Source: Woeseiaceae bacterium (lineage in GTDB: Bacteria; Pseudomonadota; Gammaproteobacteria; Steroidobacterales; Woeseiaceae). Taken from it: a stretch of DNA of 64,000 nucleotides. How positions within the stretch are numbered: position 1 is the first letter of the stretch; each line of letters begins with the position of its first letter. Made by a program: the position numbers and the translations under genes. The notes beneath the pieces were generated by a model. It saw only the letters and a program-made list of their open reading frames with translations. It searched no databases and was not told the origin of the DNA. Location: contig JANQLK010000007.1 in NCBI GenBank assembly GCA_028280615.1, positions 1 through 64,000 on the forward strand, given 5' to 3'. Positions 54,913-63,340 of this stretch are shown one piece after another.

Positions 54913-55482
54913 TCACGCCAGCTCAACGGCCTCCTTTAGTAACTGATCATTCACATCAATGTAACGCTGCGTTGTGCTCAGATGCTTGTGGCCAGCCAAT
55001 TCCATCAGAACACGGGCGCTTATGCCTTTACTGGCGAGTTTCGTAATGAACCCTCGTCTACCGCTGTGACTGGTCGCACCGCGAACCCCAGCAGCGCCAT
55101 AAACTCTCGAGAACAATTGGCGCAGCGAGTTGGGCGAGAAGTGCTTGTAGGACTTCTGCGAGTAGATCAACGGGAACCCAGCATCCCGCCTGGGCAAATA
55201 GTTGTAGTAATCGCGGAGTAGCTTGCGCAATTTGCGATTCAGCATCACCGTACGGGCTTTGGCGCCTTTCGTCTGAAGCGAGTTGAGCACCAATTGATCT
55301 CGAACAGTGCCATCGCTGGCGTATACATCGCCAACAGTCAGCGCGGCGACCTCTTTTGCGCGCATTCCTGCCAGATGAGTGCAGTAGAAAGCGATCTTGT
55401 TTCGAGCTGAGTGATTTCCCGCATCAATTACGGCGATAACTCGATAAATGTCCGACTTGCTGAGAACTTTGGCCTGTTTCAT
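54913..55482 (-). CDS. Short tyrosine recombinase, catalytic domain only
   Basis: A 189-residue protein equal to just the catalytic domain of tyrosine recombinases. All active-site residues are visible: Arg41 (AGMRAKEV), Lys72 (LQTKGAKAR), His139-x-x-Arg142 (SHSGRRGF), His165 (AGHKHLS) and Tyr174 (TTQRYI). The core-binding N-terminal domain is missing, with a good GGAGGG site before the ATG at 55482, so it is a true short form rather than a truncation by frameshift. FimB/FimE-type invertases have a similar size and act on inversion sites; no inverted repeats of that kind were noticed nearby. Confidence 0.85.
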   Translation of the reverse strand: MKQAKVLSKSDIYRVIAVIDAGNHSARNKIAFYCTHLAGMRAKEVAALTVGDVYASDGTVRDQLVLNSLQTKGAKARTVMLNRKLRKLLRDYYNYLPRRDAGFPLIYSQKSYKHFSPNSLRQLFSRVYGAAGVRGATSHSGRRGFITKLASKGISARVLMELAGHKHLSTTQRYIDVNDQLLKEAVELA

Positions 55483-55726
55483 AAGCCCTCCAAAACACAA
55501 ATACAGACTATAACTTATTGTATTTCCTTATATTTTAGGGCATCAACCGAATTCTGAGGGTGATTTTCGCCAAGGATTTCAGTCGGTTATTGCGAAATAT
55601 GTACTTTTGCTACTTTGCTTATGTTTCTACGCACTCAGGAAATATCGGAGTCGCCACTCTTGAGCAATTTGCTCATATTTCCAGTGAATTTCAGAAAACC
55701 GATAAATACATCGGAGGTACCCAAAA

Positions 55727-56122
55727 ATGAAAAAAGACGAACTGGAAAGGCTGCTGGCGTGGCTCGACCCAAGAGACAGAAAAGCTGCTCTGAAATCGCT
55801 AAAGGGCTATGACCGTCCGCGTCTGACGCTCTACCACCTGAATGCGCTGAACCGTAGAGAACAAATGCGTCGTAAGGAGGCAGAGCAAACCAGAAAAATG
55901 TCCGTTGCATGTATGGCCCTCATCAAGATGAGGAAGAAGACTAAAACCAGGTCGGTTTTTGAAGCGGTTAATGAAATTCACCTGGTCTTGATCAAGAAAC
56001 TCGGAAGTTTCTGCTGCCAGAGAAACTTGACCCGCACTCGCGACGAGCAGAAAAACAGCGGATCGCGAGAGGAACGCTCCGACGGCAGGACTGTTTTAGC
56101 GTGGCCTTTCTGTGACAACTGA
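55727..56122 (+). CDS. Hypothetical basic island protein
   Basis: A 131-residue, Lys/Arg-rich protein with an ideal GGAGGT site 7 bp before the ATG. The N-terminal part (MKKDELERLLAWLDPRDRKA) and ALNRREQMRRKEAEQTRKMS are predicted helices; the C-terminal tail is polar with scattered Cys. No motif was recognised. It may be an excision or replication accessory protein or a regulator, but nothing in the sequence shows that. It stands alone near the right end of the island and is divergent from the short recombinase. Confidence 0.55.
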   Translation: MKKDELERLLAWLDPRDRKAALKSLKGYDRPRLTLYHLNALNRREQMRRKEAEQTRKMSVACMALIKMRKKTKTRSVFEAVNEIHLVLIKKLGSFCCQRNLTRTRDEQKNSGSREERSDGRTVLAWPFCDN

Positions 56123-56425
56123 TAAATAAAAACGAGTTCCAGAAGAACCAAATTAGCAAGCGAAAATCGCAACTAAAGAATTCGTCCCATTCATGTGTTG
56201 GGACAACAGCAAGTAGTAGAATCGCCCATAGAAAGCTCTCAGAGATTGCTGAGAGCGAGAAACCCGATGGGTAATGTGTCACATACGATCAGGAATCGCT
56301 CGCTGGCGGGCATATGAAGCTGCTATGTGATGCTCAAATGCTCCGCCACATTACACAAACCGTTGCACACTAAAAAATTGATGTGCAACTAATTGACGCT
56401 AAGGCGGAAATTAGGACGCAACAAT
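56123..56425. other. Non-coding right end of the island
   Basis: About 300 AT-rich bases without a convincing gene. It holds a hairpin (CTCTCAG/CTGAGAG at 56236-56255), the arm-like 11-mer CCGTTGCACAC at 56360-56370 and the inverted motif GTGCAAC at 56382-56388, then the attR repeat. Confidence 0.6.
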
Positions 56426-56480
56426 CTTAAAACCCGCTGTCCGAAAGGACGTGCGGGTTCGAGTCCCGCCCTGGGCACCA
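56426..56480 (+). repeat. attR-like partial copy of tRNA-Leu
   Basis: Copy of the tRNA-Leu anticodon loop through CCA. It lacks the 5' half of a tRNA (upstream sequence does not pair), so it is an attachment-site duplicate and not a gene. Confidence 0.88.
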
Positions 56481-56534
56481 GTCATGGAGGGGCACAAATC
56501 GGTAAGAATTGGTTGGGTGAATATCTCCGATGCC

Positions 56535-57659
56535 CTAGCACTTTTGTCGGCGGGCCCTTGGCGATGACGTCGATATGCATGATCTGCCTGAGCCGCCATT
56601 GGTCCGTTTTCGATAGTCGTTCGGCGACTGTCCCGTCCAGCGCTTGAATGCCCGGGAGAAAGACGCAGCGTCGGAGAACCCCACTAAATAGGCCGCCTCG
56701 TTGACGGAAGCGGCCCGGCCGTCGAGATATGCCTTGGCAACTTCTTGACGCAAACCGTCGAGAACATCGGTGAAGGTCACGCCCTCGTTCTTCAGCCGCC
56801 GAAAGAGGGTTTGGCGACTGCAACCCAGTTGCGCCGCTATCGCGTCGGCGCCCGAGCCGCCCTCGTGAAGAGTTGGAAGCAGCAGGGCCTCCACACGCCC
56901 CCGCAGTCCTTTAGCGGCGTCCATTTCATGCAGCAATCCCTCGGCATGTTTGGCCAACACCCCGAAAACATAACGCGGCGCCCGGGCGACCTCCCATTCC
57001 GGTGTCCGAGGATGAAGCTCCATGGCGTTCCATTCGGCATCGAAATGGACCGGGCACTGGAAGACCCGCCTGTACTCGGCGGCGTAAGCGGGCGCCGGAT
57101 AGGTCAAGTGAACCGCAAGGACATGGGGCTGTGACAGGAACCGCCGCGGCCCGCAGACAAGGCTACCGAAGGCGATCTCTGTCATCTCCGGAACGGCATC
57201 GGGATACCGCCCGCGATCGACCATGAAGAGTTTCCCGCTCCGATTGACAAGCTCGAACCGGGGACCTTGGGCGATATCCTCGAAATCGGCCGCCAGACGG
57301 CCATAGCGCTGCATTTGCACGAACGCCTCACCCATCGTCGCGGCGGCTTCCATTATCAGGCCAACGATCGAGACTTTCGACATGCCGACTTCTTCGCTGA
57401 AATGCAGCGCGAGTGCGGGTTCGTCTGTCATGATCTTCGCAACGCGCAATAGTGCGACGTAGCATTCCAGGTCAAGCCGTCTGTCGGGATTGTCGAGGGT
57501 CCGCTCATCAATGCCGGCCCGCTCGGCAATGGCTGCCCGATCCCCGCCTCGGCTCGAGGCGAAGTCGAGAAAACCAGACACGAGGCCGGCTGAAACAGTC
57601 GGTTGAGGCAAGAGCCTATCCTGGCAACGTTCGATCATGATCTTGCAACGGACGATCAT
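56535..57659 (-). CDS. AraC family transcriptional regulator (OruR-like)
   Basis: A 374-residue regulator. The N-terminal half (about 15-210) matches the arabinose-binding-like domain PF12625 of OruR/ArgR-type AraC proteins (VGLIMEAAATMGEAFVQMQR). The C-terminal half has the two AraC helix-turn-helix motifs: DAIAAQLGCSRQTLFRRLKN and NEAAYLVGFSDAASFSRAFK followed by RWTGQSPNDYRK. It diverges from the oxidoreductase gene, 110 bp apart, and very likely controls it. Both lie between the island's attR and a further att-like fragment. The start could also be ATG at 57638. Confidence 0.9.
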   Translation of the reverse strand: MIVRCKIMIERCQDRLLPQPTVSAGLVSGFLDFASSRGGDRAAIAERAGIDERTLDNPDRRLDLECYVALLRVAKIMTDEPALALHFSEEVGMSKVSIVGLIMEAAATMGEAFVQMQRYGRLAADFEDIAQGPRFELVNRSGKLFMVDRGRYPDAVPEMTEIAFGSLVCGPRRFLSQPHVLAVHLTYPAPAYAAEYRRVFQCPVHFDAEWNAMELHPRTPEWEVARAPRYVFGVLAKHAEGLLHEMDAAKGLRGRVEALLLPTLHEGGSGADAIAAQLGCSRQTLFRRLKNEGVTFTDVLDGLRQEVAKAYLDGRAASVNEAAYLVGFSDAASFSRAFKRWTGQSPNDYRKRTNGGSGRSCISTSSPRARRQKC

Positions 57660-57769
57660 GGTCTAGCGATCCATGATTCCGTAGCCTATTCCGAAAGAAG
57701 TATACCGTCGCGTCGATCCTGGAAGGATCGCGCTTTGGAACGCCTCCAGTCCGCCTAAGGCGCAAGCAA

Positions 57770-58798
57770 ATGCAGCCAAACACCTACCATCGAATCGTTG
57801 TCCCGAAACGTGGCGCGCCGGAGCTTATGCAGTGGGTTGAGAATGACCTCCCGGCTCCCAGGTCAGGCGAGGTCCGCGTAAAGGTCGAAGCGGCCGGCGT
57901 GTCGGGTTACGACATTATGCTGCGCCGCTATTGGTTTCCCGGCTTCACAAAGGTGCCCTACACGCCAGGCGAGGACATTGTAGGCATCGTCGACGCCGTT
58001 GGAGACGGGGTGGAAACCCTGGCACTGGGCCAGAGGGTCGCCGGATGGACGTTCGGTGAGGCCGGTGGCTATGCCGAGCATGTCTGCCGTCAGGCGGAAC
58101 ATCTCGTACCGGTGCCGTCAGATCTCGACCCGGCAGTCGCCGTTTCGCTTGTCGCGAATTATCTGACCGCGTCTTTGGCTTTGAACAAGACCGCGCGGGC
58201 GATGAGCGGGGAGCGTGTGCTGGTTCAAGGTGCCAGCGGCGGCGTGGGGTCCGCGCTCTTGCAACTTGGCAAGCTCGCGGGGCTTGAAATGATCGGCGCC
58301 GGAACGGGGGACAGACTTGCCTTCATCGCGGCCAACGGTGCGACGCCGATCGACTATCGTCGTAAGGACTTCGTCGCTGGCCTGCGCGAGATGACCGGCG
58401 GCGGCGCGGATGTCGTCGTCGACCTGGTCGGAGGCGCGCAGCAGCTCTGGCGATCCTACCGGTGTCTGCGCCGCGACGGACGTCTGTTGATGCTCGGAAT
58501 GGCCGGCACCGCGCGGTCGGGGATCGGGGTCGTTCCGGCGAGTCTCTTGGTCGTCGGCGTCCTGGCGCTTTGGCCCGACGGCAAGCGTACGCCGATGTCG
58601 CCGAGCATGTTGAGCTATCCGGCTGAACACCTCGACTGGTACCGCGATACCCTGAGCGAACTCCTTGCCATGGCCGCCGACGGGCGTGTCGAACCCGTCG
58701 TGGCGGCGCGCATTCCGCTTCGCGATGCTGCCCGCGCCCACACCCTGCTTGAGCGGGGCGGACGGACGGGAAAGGTCGTGTTGATGGGTGAAGGCTGA
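57770..58798 (+). CDS. MDR superfamily NADPH:quinone-type oxidoreductase
   Basis: A 342-residue medium-chain dehydrogenase/reductase. The GroES-like N-terminal domain (PGEDIVGIVDAVGDGVETLA) is followed by the Rossmann fold with VLVQGASGGVGSALLQLGKL. The catalytic zinc Cys/His set of alcohol dehydrogenases is missing (VSGYDIMLRR stands where the Cys motif would be), which places it with quinone oxidoreductases and related zinc-free reductases. Substrate unknown. Probably activated by the divergent AraC regulator. GC-rich like the core genome, unlike the preceding island. Confidence 0.88.
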   Translation: MQPNTYHRIVVPKRGAPELMQWVENDLPAPRSGEVRVKVEAAGVSGYDIMLRRYWFPGFTKVPYTPGEDIVGIVDAVGDGVETLALGQRVAGWTFGEAGGYAEHVCRQAEHLVPVPSDLDPAVAVSLVANYLTASLALNKTARAMSGERVLVQGASGGVGSALLQLGKLAGLEMIGAGTGDRLAFIAANGATPIDYRRKDFVAGLREMTGGGADVVVDLVGGAQQLWRSYRCLRRDGRLLMLGMAGTARSGIGVVPASLLVVGVLALWPDGKRTPMSPSMLSYPAEHLDWYRDTLSELLAMAADGRVEPVVAARIPLRDAARAHTLLERGGRTGKVVLMGEG

Positions 58799-58915
58799 CG
58801 CGTTGCCGATGGCGAGTTAATGCGTATGGGCGGCCGCTTTTGCATCTGTGGACGGCGAGGGTGGAAGCACGCCATTACAGCTACACCTCGACTTATAGAC
58901 AGTCCCTTTGTCACC

Positions 58916-58935
58916 CTGTCCGAAAGGACATGCGG
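58916..58935 (+). repeat. Third, short att-like fragment of tRNA-Leu
   Basis: CTGTCCGAAAGGACATGCGG matches the tRNA-Leu variable arm at 19 of 20 positions. It lies just after the AraC/MDR gene pair and could be a degenerate attachment site of a second, tandem insertion. Confidence 0.55.
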
Positions 58936-58990
58936 AAGACGTGCCCGTCCGACGGCGTCATAGGTTCCTGGTTCGCCGAGTGTTCTGTTC

Positions 58991-59749
58991 CTACTGGCAG
59001 GCTATGAGAAATGAGATCGTACTATTCGGGTCCGAAACCAATGCGCAGCCGTCTCCGCTGGGACCGCTCCGATTCGGTTCTGCGATTGAACCGCCGAGGG
59101 TGCCAACCTTATGCAGAGCTTCGGATAGTCGTTTCACCCGGATAGACGGCACCCAAATCGCGCGGCCATCGAGGTGGATCTCGGTCGTGGAGTGCACTGC
59201 GATTTCATTCCCCGACCACGTCACCCGTTGATTCTCGACGCCGGAGCCGTCCGAAGGCAGGATGCTCCAACCGAACAACCCGCGGTAGAAGTCCACGGGA
59301 AGTCCCTCCGACGTCGTGACATAGCGTTCCGGTCCGAACTGCTTTGTGGGTGCCGGATAGCTGTGGCGCGACAGGCAGATTCCGATGAGCGCTCCCTTGG
59401 GGTCGCGCAGTAGGCAGTTGCGCCCAACTCCAGGAACCTCGAACGGTGCTTTCTCCACCGTACCGCCGAGCTCTTGAGCCCGAACAGAGGCCGTATCGAC
59501 ATCTTCCACCTCGACATATGGAACCCAACCGAAGGATTGCCCTCGATCGTATTGGACGAACCCCGCTCCTGCTTCGTCGTCTGCAAGCGCCAGAATGAAG
59601 TCGTTTTCGCCACCTCCCCACGCGAACTCTTGCGCATGCTCGGTTGCGAAATTCCAGCCGGCAACACCGCCGTAAAAAGATCTTGAGACGTTGGCGTCGC
59701 TGGTGAACAAGTCGTGCCAAACGAACCGACCCGTCTTTTCCGGATTCAT
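58991..59749 (-). CDS. VOC family (glyoxalase-like) protein with two domains
   Basis: A 252-residue protein with two tandem VOC modules, residues about 5-118 (GRFVWHDLFTSDANVSRSFY) and about 130-250 (VDFYRGLFGWSILPSDGSGV). This duplicated plan is seen in CFP-30B-like glyoxalase/dioxygenase superfamily proteins. FVWHDL supplies the first metal-ligand His, but metal use and substrate are not established. The ATG at 59749 is chosen because the conserved fold starts there; a longer frame to 59827 is Arg/Gly-rich and unlikely. Single gene on the minus strand. Confidence 0.85.
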   Translation of the reverse strand: MNPEKTGRFVWHDLFTSDANVSRSFYGGVAGWNFATEHAQEFAWGGGENDFILALADDEAGAGFVQYDRGQSFGWVPYVEVEDVDTASVRAQELGGTVEKAPFEVPGVGRNCLLRDPKGALIGICLSRHSYPAPTKQFGPERYVTTSEGLPVDFYRGLFGWSILPSDGSGVENQRVTWSGNEIAVHSTTEIHLDGRAIWVPSIRVKRLSEALHKVGTLGGSIAEPNRSGPSGDGCALVSDPNSTISFLIACQ

Positions 59750-60005
59750 CGCCAATCCCCCGATAGAAACGTATCTCCTGCCGACCGCTCGTCCCCTTTG
59801 GTGTCGGCAGTGGCCCGAGACGATCATATCGATTCGGTGGCAGCCGCTGGCAGGAAAGCGGTCATTGGATTCGATTCAAGCTGACTGTACCGGTAATCGA
59901 TTTCTTTGACGTTCAGGACTTATGCTTCCAAGTACTTTGTCAGTCCTATATGGTCGACTACACTCAATAATAGCGATAGCAATTGTTTGCACAAGAGTTG
60001 GGAAG

Positions 60006-60641
60006 ATGAAGAAAGCCATCGCTGGTGTTGTAGCTGCATTCGCCGTTTTCTCGGTCGCACAAGCGCAATCGATAGAGGACTTGCCGGCGAAACAGAAATT
60101 CGTTCGCACGATGGAGCTGCCGGACGCTGTCGCGTTCAACATGCTCCTGCTTCGTCTTGAGACAAACGTGAGCGCTGGTTATAGAGACGACATTGTTGAG
60201 GAAGTCAGCAAGAATCTCGGATTTGATCAGGATCAGTCATCAGCGTTCCTGGATCAGATCCTGGCTGTGAAGCCTGCAATGAACTCCGAAGTTCAGCTTG
60301 AAGTCAAGAAGCGCGCGTGCAGCAGAGGCGACGGGTATAGCGTGTTGCAATCTCTTTACGATGTGGAAGAGCAGGTGCAATCGCGCCATCTCGATCTCGT
60401 CTTGAATACAATCAGCAGCAACCAACAGGCCGCGTTTCGTCAATGGCTGGATGAAGAGAAGACAACCATAACTCACGTTCGGGTCGACTTTGAAAAGCTA
60501 GACGAACGATCGGGCAAGACCGCGCAGAGTAGGCTTGCATCGATTTGCAATGCCGACGCGGTTCGGCAGGGAACCTTCGTTTCGGAACATTGCTTGGCGA
60601 TTTGTGCCTGTCCACGTCCAACATGCCCACGTCCAACGTGA
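60006..60641 (+). CDS. Hypothetical exported protein
   Basis: A 211-residue exported protein with signal peptide MKKAIAGVVAAFAVFSVAQA. The mature part is helical and charged (VEEVSKNLGFDQDQSSAFLD, YDVEEQVQSRHLDLVLNTIS), with Cys near residues 103 and 180 and a Cys/Pro-rich end (CLAICACPRPTCPRPT) that includes a short duplicated CPRPT. The ATG at 60006 follows GGGAAG and starts the signal; the longer frame from 59922 is rejected. No family was recognised. The two CPRPT copies arise from a DNA duplication at the very 3' end. Confidence 0.6.
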   Translation: MKKAIAGVVAAFAVFSVAQAQSIEDLPAKQKFVRTMELPDAVAFNMLLLRLETNVSAGYRDDIVEEVSKNLGFDQDQSSAFLDQILAVKPAMNSEVQLEVKKRACSRGDGYSVLQSLYDVEEQVQSRHLDLVLNTISSNQQAAFRQWLDEEKTTITHVRVDFEKLDERSGKTAQSRLASICNADAVRQGTFVSEHCLAICACPRPTCPRPT

Positions 60642-60696
60642 CAACAATGGCTTGAAATCAACGCCCGATTAGAGGAGCGGACAGTGCGGCCACATA

Positions 60697-60724
60697 CAAA
60701 AAAACCCCGCCACTGGGCGGGGCT
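60697..60724 (-). terminator. Intrinsic terminator of the PEP-CTERM gene
   Basis: Stem CCCCGCC/GGCGGGG (60705-60711 and 60716-60722) with a 4-bp loop, followed on the minus strand by a run of seven T. It lies 20 bp after the stop of the minus-strand PEP-CTERM gene. Confidence 0.85.
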
Positions 60725-60744
60725 TTCGATCTTCTATGAAAGGC

Positions 60745-61332
60745 TCAGGCTGTCTTTCTGCGCCGCGTCAATCCAAGTGCTGCAAGACCGATACCGAAGA
60801 GTGCGAGGGCGGCGGGCTCTGGTACGCTTGTAACTGTAACGCCGATATTGTCGATATTGACGCTCGAAATATTGAAGTTAGAAATTTGTATACCCACCGA
60901 ATCGAACGCCGCGCTTGAAGCGCTGATAACGTTATCCCAAAATCCGAAAGCACCGGCAAATGTACCTGACTGCGAGAATATGCTAGCGCCACCGAGGAAG
61001 CCCGTGATTGCATAGTCATAAGAACCATCGGTATTGGAACCGGTACTGAATCCGATCGAATCGAAGGTAAATAGCCCACCAGATACAGCTTCGATTCCGA
61101 TGAATGCGCCTTCTCCATTAAAACTGAAAATAGATGGCCTTGCATCTCCCACTAAGAATCCCTGCCGCCAGTTGGGACCTGCGGTCACTAAGAACCCCTC
61201 TTCTGTCGTACCGGTGAACGTGGCGCCATTGGGGCCAGGTAGGCTATCAAAAGTAATCAGAGCTGCATTCGCCGCCATCGGTGACATCAGCACAGCGAGA
61301 AAGGCGAGATATGTACTCTTTGTTCTATTCAT
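60745..61332 (-). CDS. PEP-CTERM sorting domain protein
   Basis: A 195-residue exported protein. Signal peptide (YLAFLAVLMSPMAANAALI), a beta-rich, Gly/Phe/Ser-rich mature domain (ITFDSLPGPNGATFTGTTEE, GAFIGIEAVSGGLFTFDSIG) and the tail VPEPAALALFGIGLAALGLT followed by RRRKTA, a textbook PEP-CTERM signal. Such proteins are processed by an exosortase and associated with exopolysaccharide; function of this one is unknown. ATG 61332 has a GGAGG site. It is the second PEP-CTERM protein of the window, with its own terminator. Confidence 0.9.
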   Translation of the reverse strand: MNRTKSTYLAFLAVLMSPMAANAALITFDSLPGPNGATFTGTTEEGFLVTAGPNWRQGFLVGDARPSIFSFNGEGAFIGIEAVSGGLFTFDSIGFSTGSNTDGSYDYAITGFLGGASIFSQSGTFAGAFGFWDNVISASSAAFDSVGIQISNFNISSVNIDNIGVTVTSVPEPAALALFGIGLAALGLTRRRKTA

Positions 61333-61630
61333 CAGCGGCCTCCAGAATGAACAGCTATTGGTGTAGTAAGCAATTACGCAATTGCGGTACGCAATTGCCG
61401 TGCCGGAATCCCGAGAATCGCAAAAAAACAAAGAGATACGTTTTCATTCACCTATAATCTCTGCTCCGTTTGTACGCAACGTGTAAAGGAAGTCGACAAA
61501 AAGCCGCTACGTGAGCCTCCTTTCTGGGTTGTTAGTTCGATAGATCGCCGTAGATGTACGATGCTGAACAGCGATGCGAGCACGCGCAAGCGTGCTTCGA
61601 TCCTATCGCGGCGATGTTCGTAGCTTTACA

Positions 61631-62059
61631 TCATTTGTGCCTGTCCGCATCCATCTCCCTCGGTCGCCTGAAGATCACAACCACGCTCCAGACCAGTATG
61701 CCGATTGCCAGACCGATGCCGGCAAGCAGAGAGGTCGGGATATCGCGCTCGACGGCAGTGGGGATTTCACTCCTCAAAGCATCCATGTCGAACGGCATCT
61801 CGCCCATTAAGCCGGGGCTGGCCTGTTGGGCTTCGCTGACGAGGTTCTCGAGAAAGGGAAAATGCAGCACGTGATGCACGACTTCGGCGTTTTGCTTGCT
61901 CGGCATCGAGTTGTCGCCGAGGGCAATCCCACCAACGGTAATCGACAGCGTAACGCACGCTGCCAGGAGACCGAGTATCGAACCGAAGTACTCGAATTTC
62001 GCCTTCTTGGCATCCCATTCGGATTTGGACAATGCCGGTGTCACCGTGGATTCGTTCAT
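61631..62059 (-). CDS. Hypothetical two-helix membrane protein
   Basis: A 142-residue protein with a perfect GAGGAGGT site before the ATG. Two transmembrane segments (about 26-46 GSILGLLAACVTLSITVGGI and 107-128 SLLAGIGLAIGILVWSVVVI) flank a periplasmic loop of about 60 residues with His, Pro and Met (VVHHVLHFPFLENLV). The short cytoplasmic tail is basic (RRPREMDADRHK). No family was recognised. Convergent or divergent partners do not suggest a role. Confidence 0.6.
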   Translation of the reverse strand: MNESTVTPALSKSEWDAKKAKFEYFGSILGLLAACVTLSITVGGIALGDNSMPSKQNAEVVHHVLHFPFLENLVSEAQQASPGLMGEMPFDMDALRSEIPTAVERDIPTSLLAGIGLAIGILVWSVVVIFRRPREMDADRHK

Positions 62060-62311
62060 ATTGTTAGACCTCCTCTACGTTGCTAGACCGCTACGGCCGT
62101 GCGCCCGTGACTGAGTGCGGGCACCGACAGGCGGCAGGATCGGCGCCAGGTGGCAGTTTGCACCGTAATCGCTAGAATGCTCCGTCTACAAGATATCCGA
62201 AAGATGGTGGACCAATCTGGAACTCAGTTCGTGCAGCCTGTCCAAGCACTGCAGACACGCTGGATTGCGCATGCACGGTCGCCGGATGGACACCTCACGC
62301 GAGAGGAAGCG

Positions 62312-62935
62312 ATGATTACCAAGAGAGCTCAGTTCATTGCCACAATTGCCGCAGCAATGACGTCATTGAGTGCTGTCGCCGACGAGGACTTCGAGGATGC
62401 GGTGCGCAAGTGTGCGTCGATCCAGGACGAGAGCGCACGGCTTACCTGCTTCGACGCCGTGGCGATCATCAGGGCCGGATCGCTCGGGGAGCCGGCGGTT
62501 GCGCCCGAGCCGCCGGCAGCTGCCACCGAAACCGTAAGCACCGAGCCGGCGCCCCAGGCGCCTGCCGGGCTCACGCTCGCAGAAGAGTCGGCCGATATCG
62601 AGCTCGCGACGGGCGCCGCCGCCGCGGCGGCCGTTGCCGCCGAAGCGCAGGACGAGCCGCCGCCCCTGACCGACGACGTCGGCATCGAGCGGGTGGAACC
62701 GTCCAAGAAAGAAAACCCCGAGTATTCGGCCCGCGTCGTTCGCTGCGACAAACACAGCCAGTCGGGGCAGATCTACTTCTTCCTCGACAACGACCAGGTG
62801 TGGAAGCAGTCCAACTACCGGCGCATTTCTCTCGGCGACTGCCAGTTTGATGTGCTCATGAAGAAAGACGCCTTCGGCTTCCAGCTGTATATTCCGAGCA
62901 AGAAACGGACTGTGCGGGTGGCGCGGATACGCTAG
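62312..62935 (+). CDS. Hypothetical exported protein with central acidic linker
   Basis: A 207-residue exported protein. After the signal (QFIATIAAAMTSLSAVA) comes a short motif CASIQDESARLTCFDAVA, a Cys-paired element seen at the start of many periplasmic proteins. A Pro/Ala/Glu linker of about 85 residues follows, then a C-terminal beta-rich domain (ARVVRCDKHSQSGQIYFFLD, YRRISLGDCQFDVLMKKDAF) with two further Cys. The ATG at 62312 follows GAGAGGAAG. Function unknown; the C-terminal domain suggests a small SH3- or OB-like fold, by impression only. Confidence 0.65.
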   Translation: MITKRAQFIATIAAAMTSLSAVADEDFEDAVRKCASIQDESARLTCFDAVAIIRAGSLGEPAVAPEPPAAATETVSTEPAPQAPAGLTLAEESADIELATGAAAAAAVAAEAQDEPPPLTDDVGIERVEPSKKENPEYSARVVRCDKHSQSGQIYFFLDNDQVWKQSNYRRISLGDCQFDVLMKKDAFGFQLYIPSKKRTVRVARIR

Positions 62936-63079
62936 TGTCCTTGTACCCTCGGGCGCGATCTGCAAACCCGGTCACAGTCGAACTGTCGACTGGTTAACAC
63001 TTTCGTGGCCTGCACGCCGCGTCGCTTGGACCCCGCTCGAAAGCGTGCCACAACAGGTTCCTGCCTCCGGGGACCTGAC

Positions 63080-63301
63080 ATGGCATCGTCATCGAGCGAA
63101 AACGTGGACTACCGGCTGCTCAATCGAGTCAGCAACCTCGTCATCTGCAGCAGCTGCCTGCGTCACGGCAAAGTGACGCCGGTTCCCCAGATCATCTCCG
63201 ACCTGAGGCCGCCGACCAACCTGTGCCCGACCTGCCGCGACGCCAGACAACCGTCCGCGTCGCAGCGTCCGCGCGGCCGTCTGCTCGCGTTCCCGCGGTA
63301 G
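63080..63301 (+). CDS. Small hypothetical protein with two CxxC pairs
   Basis: A 73-residue product from the ATG at 63080. It contains CSSC (about residue 24) and CPTC (about residue 52), the spacing of a small zinc ribbon, and ends in a basic tail (RPRGRLLAFPR). The upstream extension to 63005 is rejected because it lacks a ribosome site. It precedes tdk by 39 bp on the same strand and may be cotranscribed. Real gene status is moderately likely. Confidence 0.5.
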   Translation: MASSSSENVDYRLLNRVSNLVICSSCLRHGKVTPVPQIISDLRPPTNLCPTCRDARQPSASQRPRGRLLAFPR

Positions 63302-63340
63302 CCCGATGCATCCCGTCGGCCGCGGTGCTTAAATAGCGCC

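Larger units (their letters stand above)
52280..56480. mobile_element. Small tRNA-Leu-integrated genomic island
   Basis: Bounded by 55-bp direct repeats of the tRNA-Leu 3' half (52280-52334 and 56426-56480, one mismatch). Content: frameshifted tyrosine integrase next to the tRNA, class I methyltransferase, a short tyrosine recombinase and a small basic protein. Base composition is clearly lower in GC than the flanks. The broken integrase suggests the element cannot move by itself at present. Confidence 0.88.

Noticed and set aside
56401-56480. Second tRNA-Leu gene
   Set aside because: Only the 3' half matches; the 5' half does not pair with the acceptor or anticodon stems, so it is an att duplicate.
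61360-61395. Short repeats acgcaattgc and related palindromes
   Set aside because: Three imperfect copies within 35 bp, but no gene or regulator links them; possibly upstream regulatory DNA of the PEP-CTERM gene, too weak to claim.
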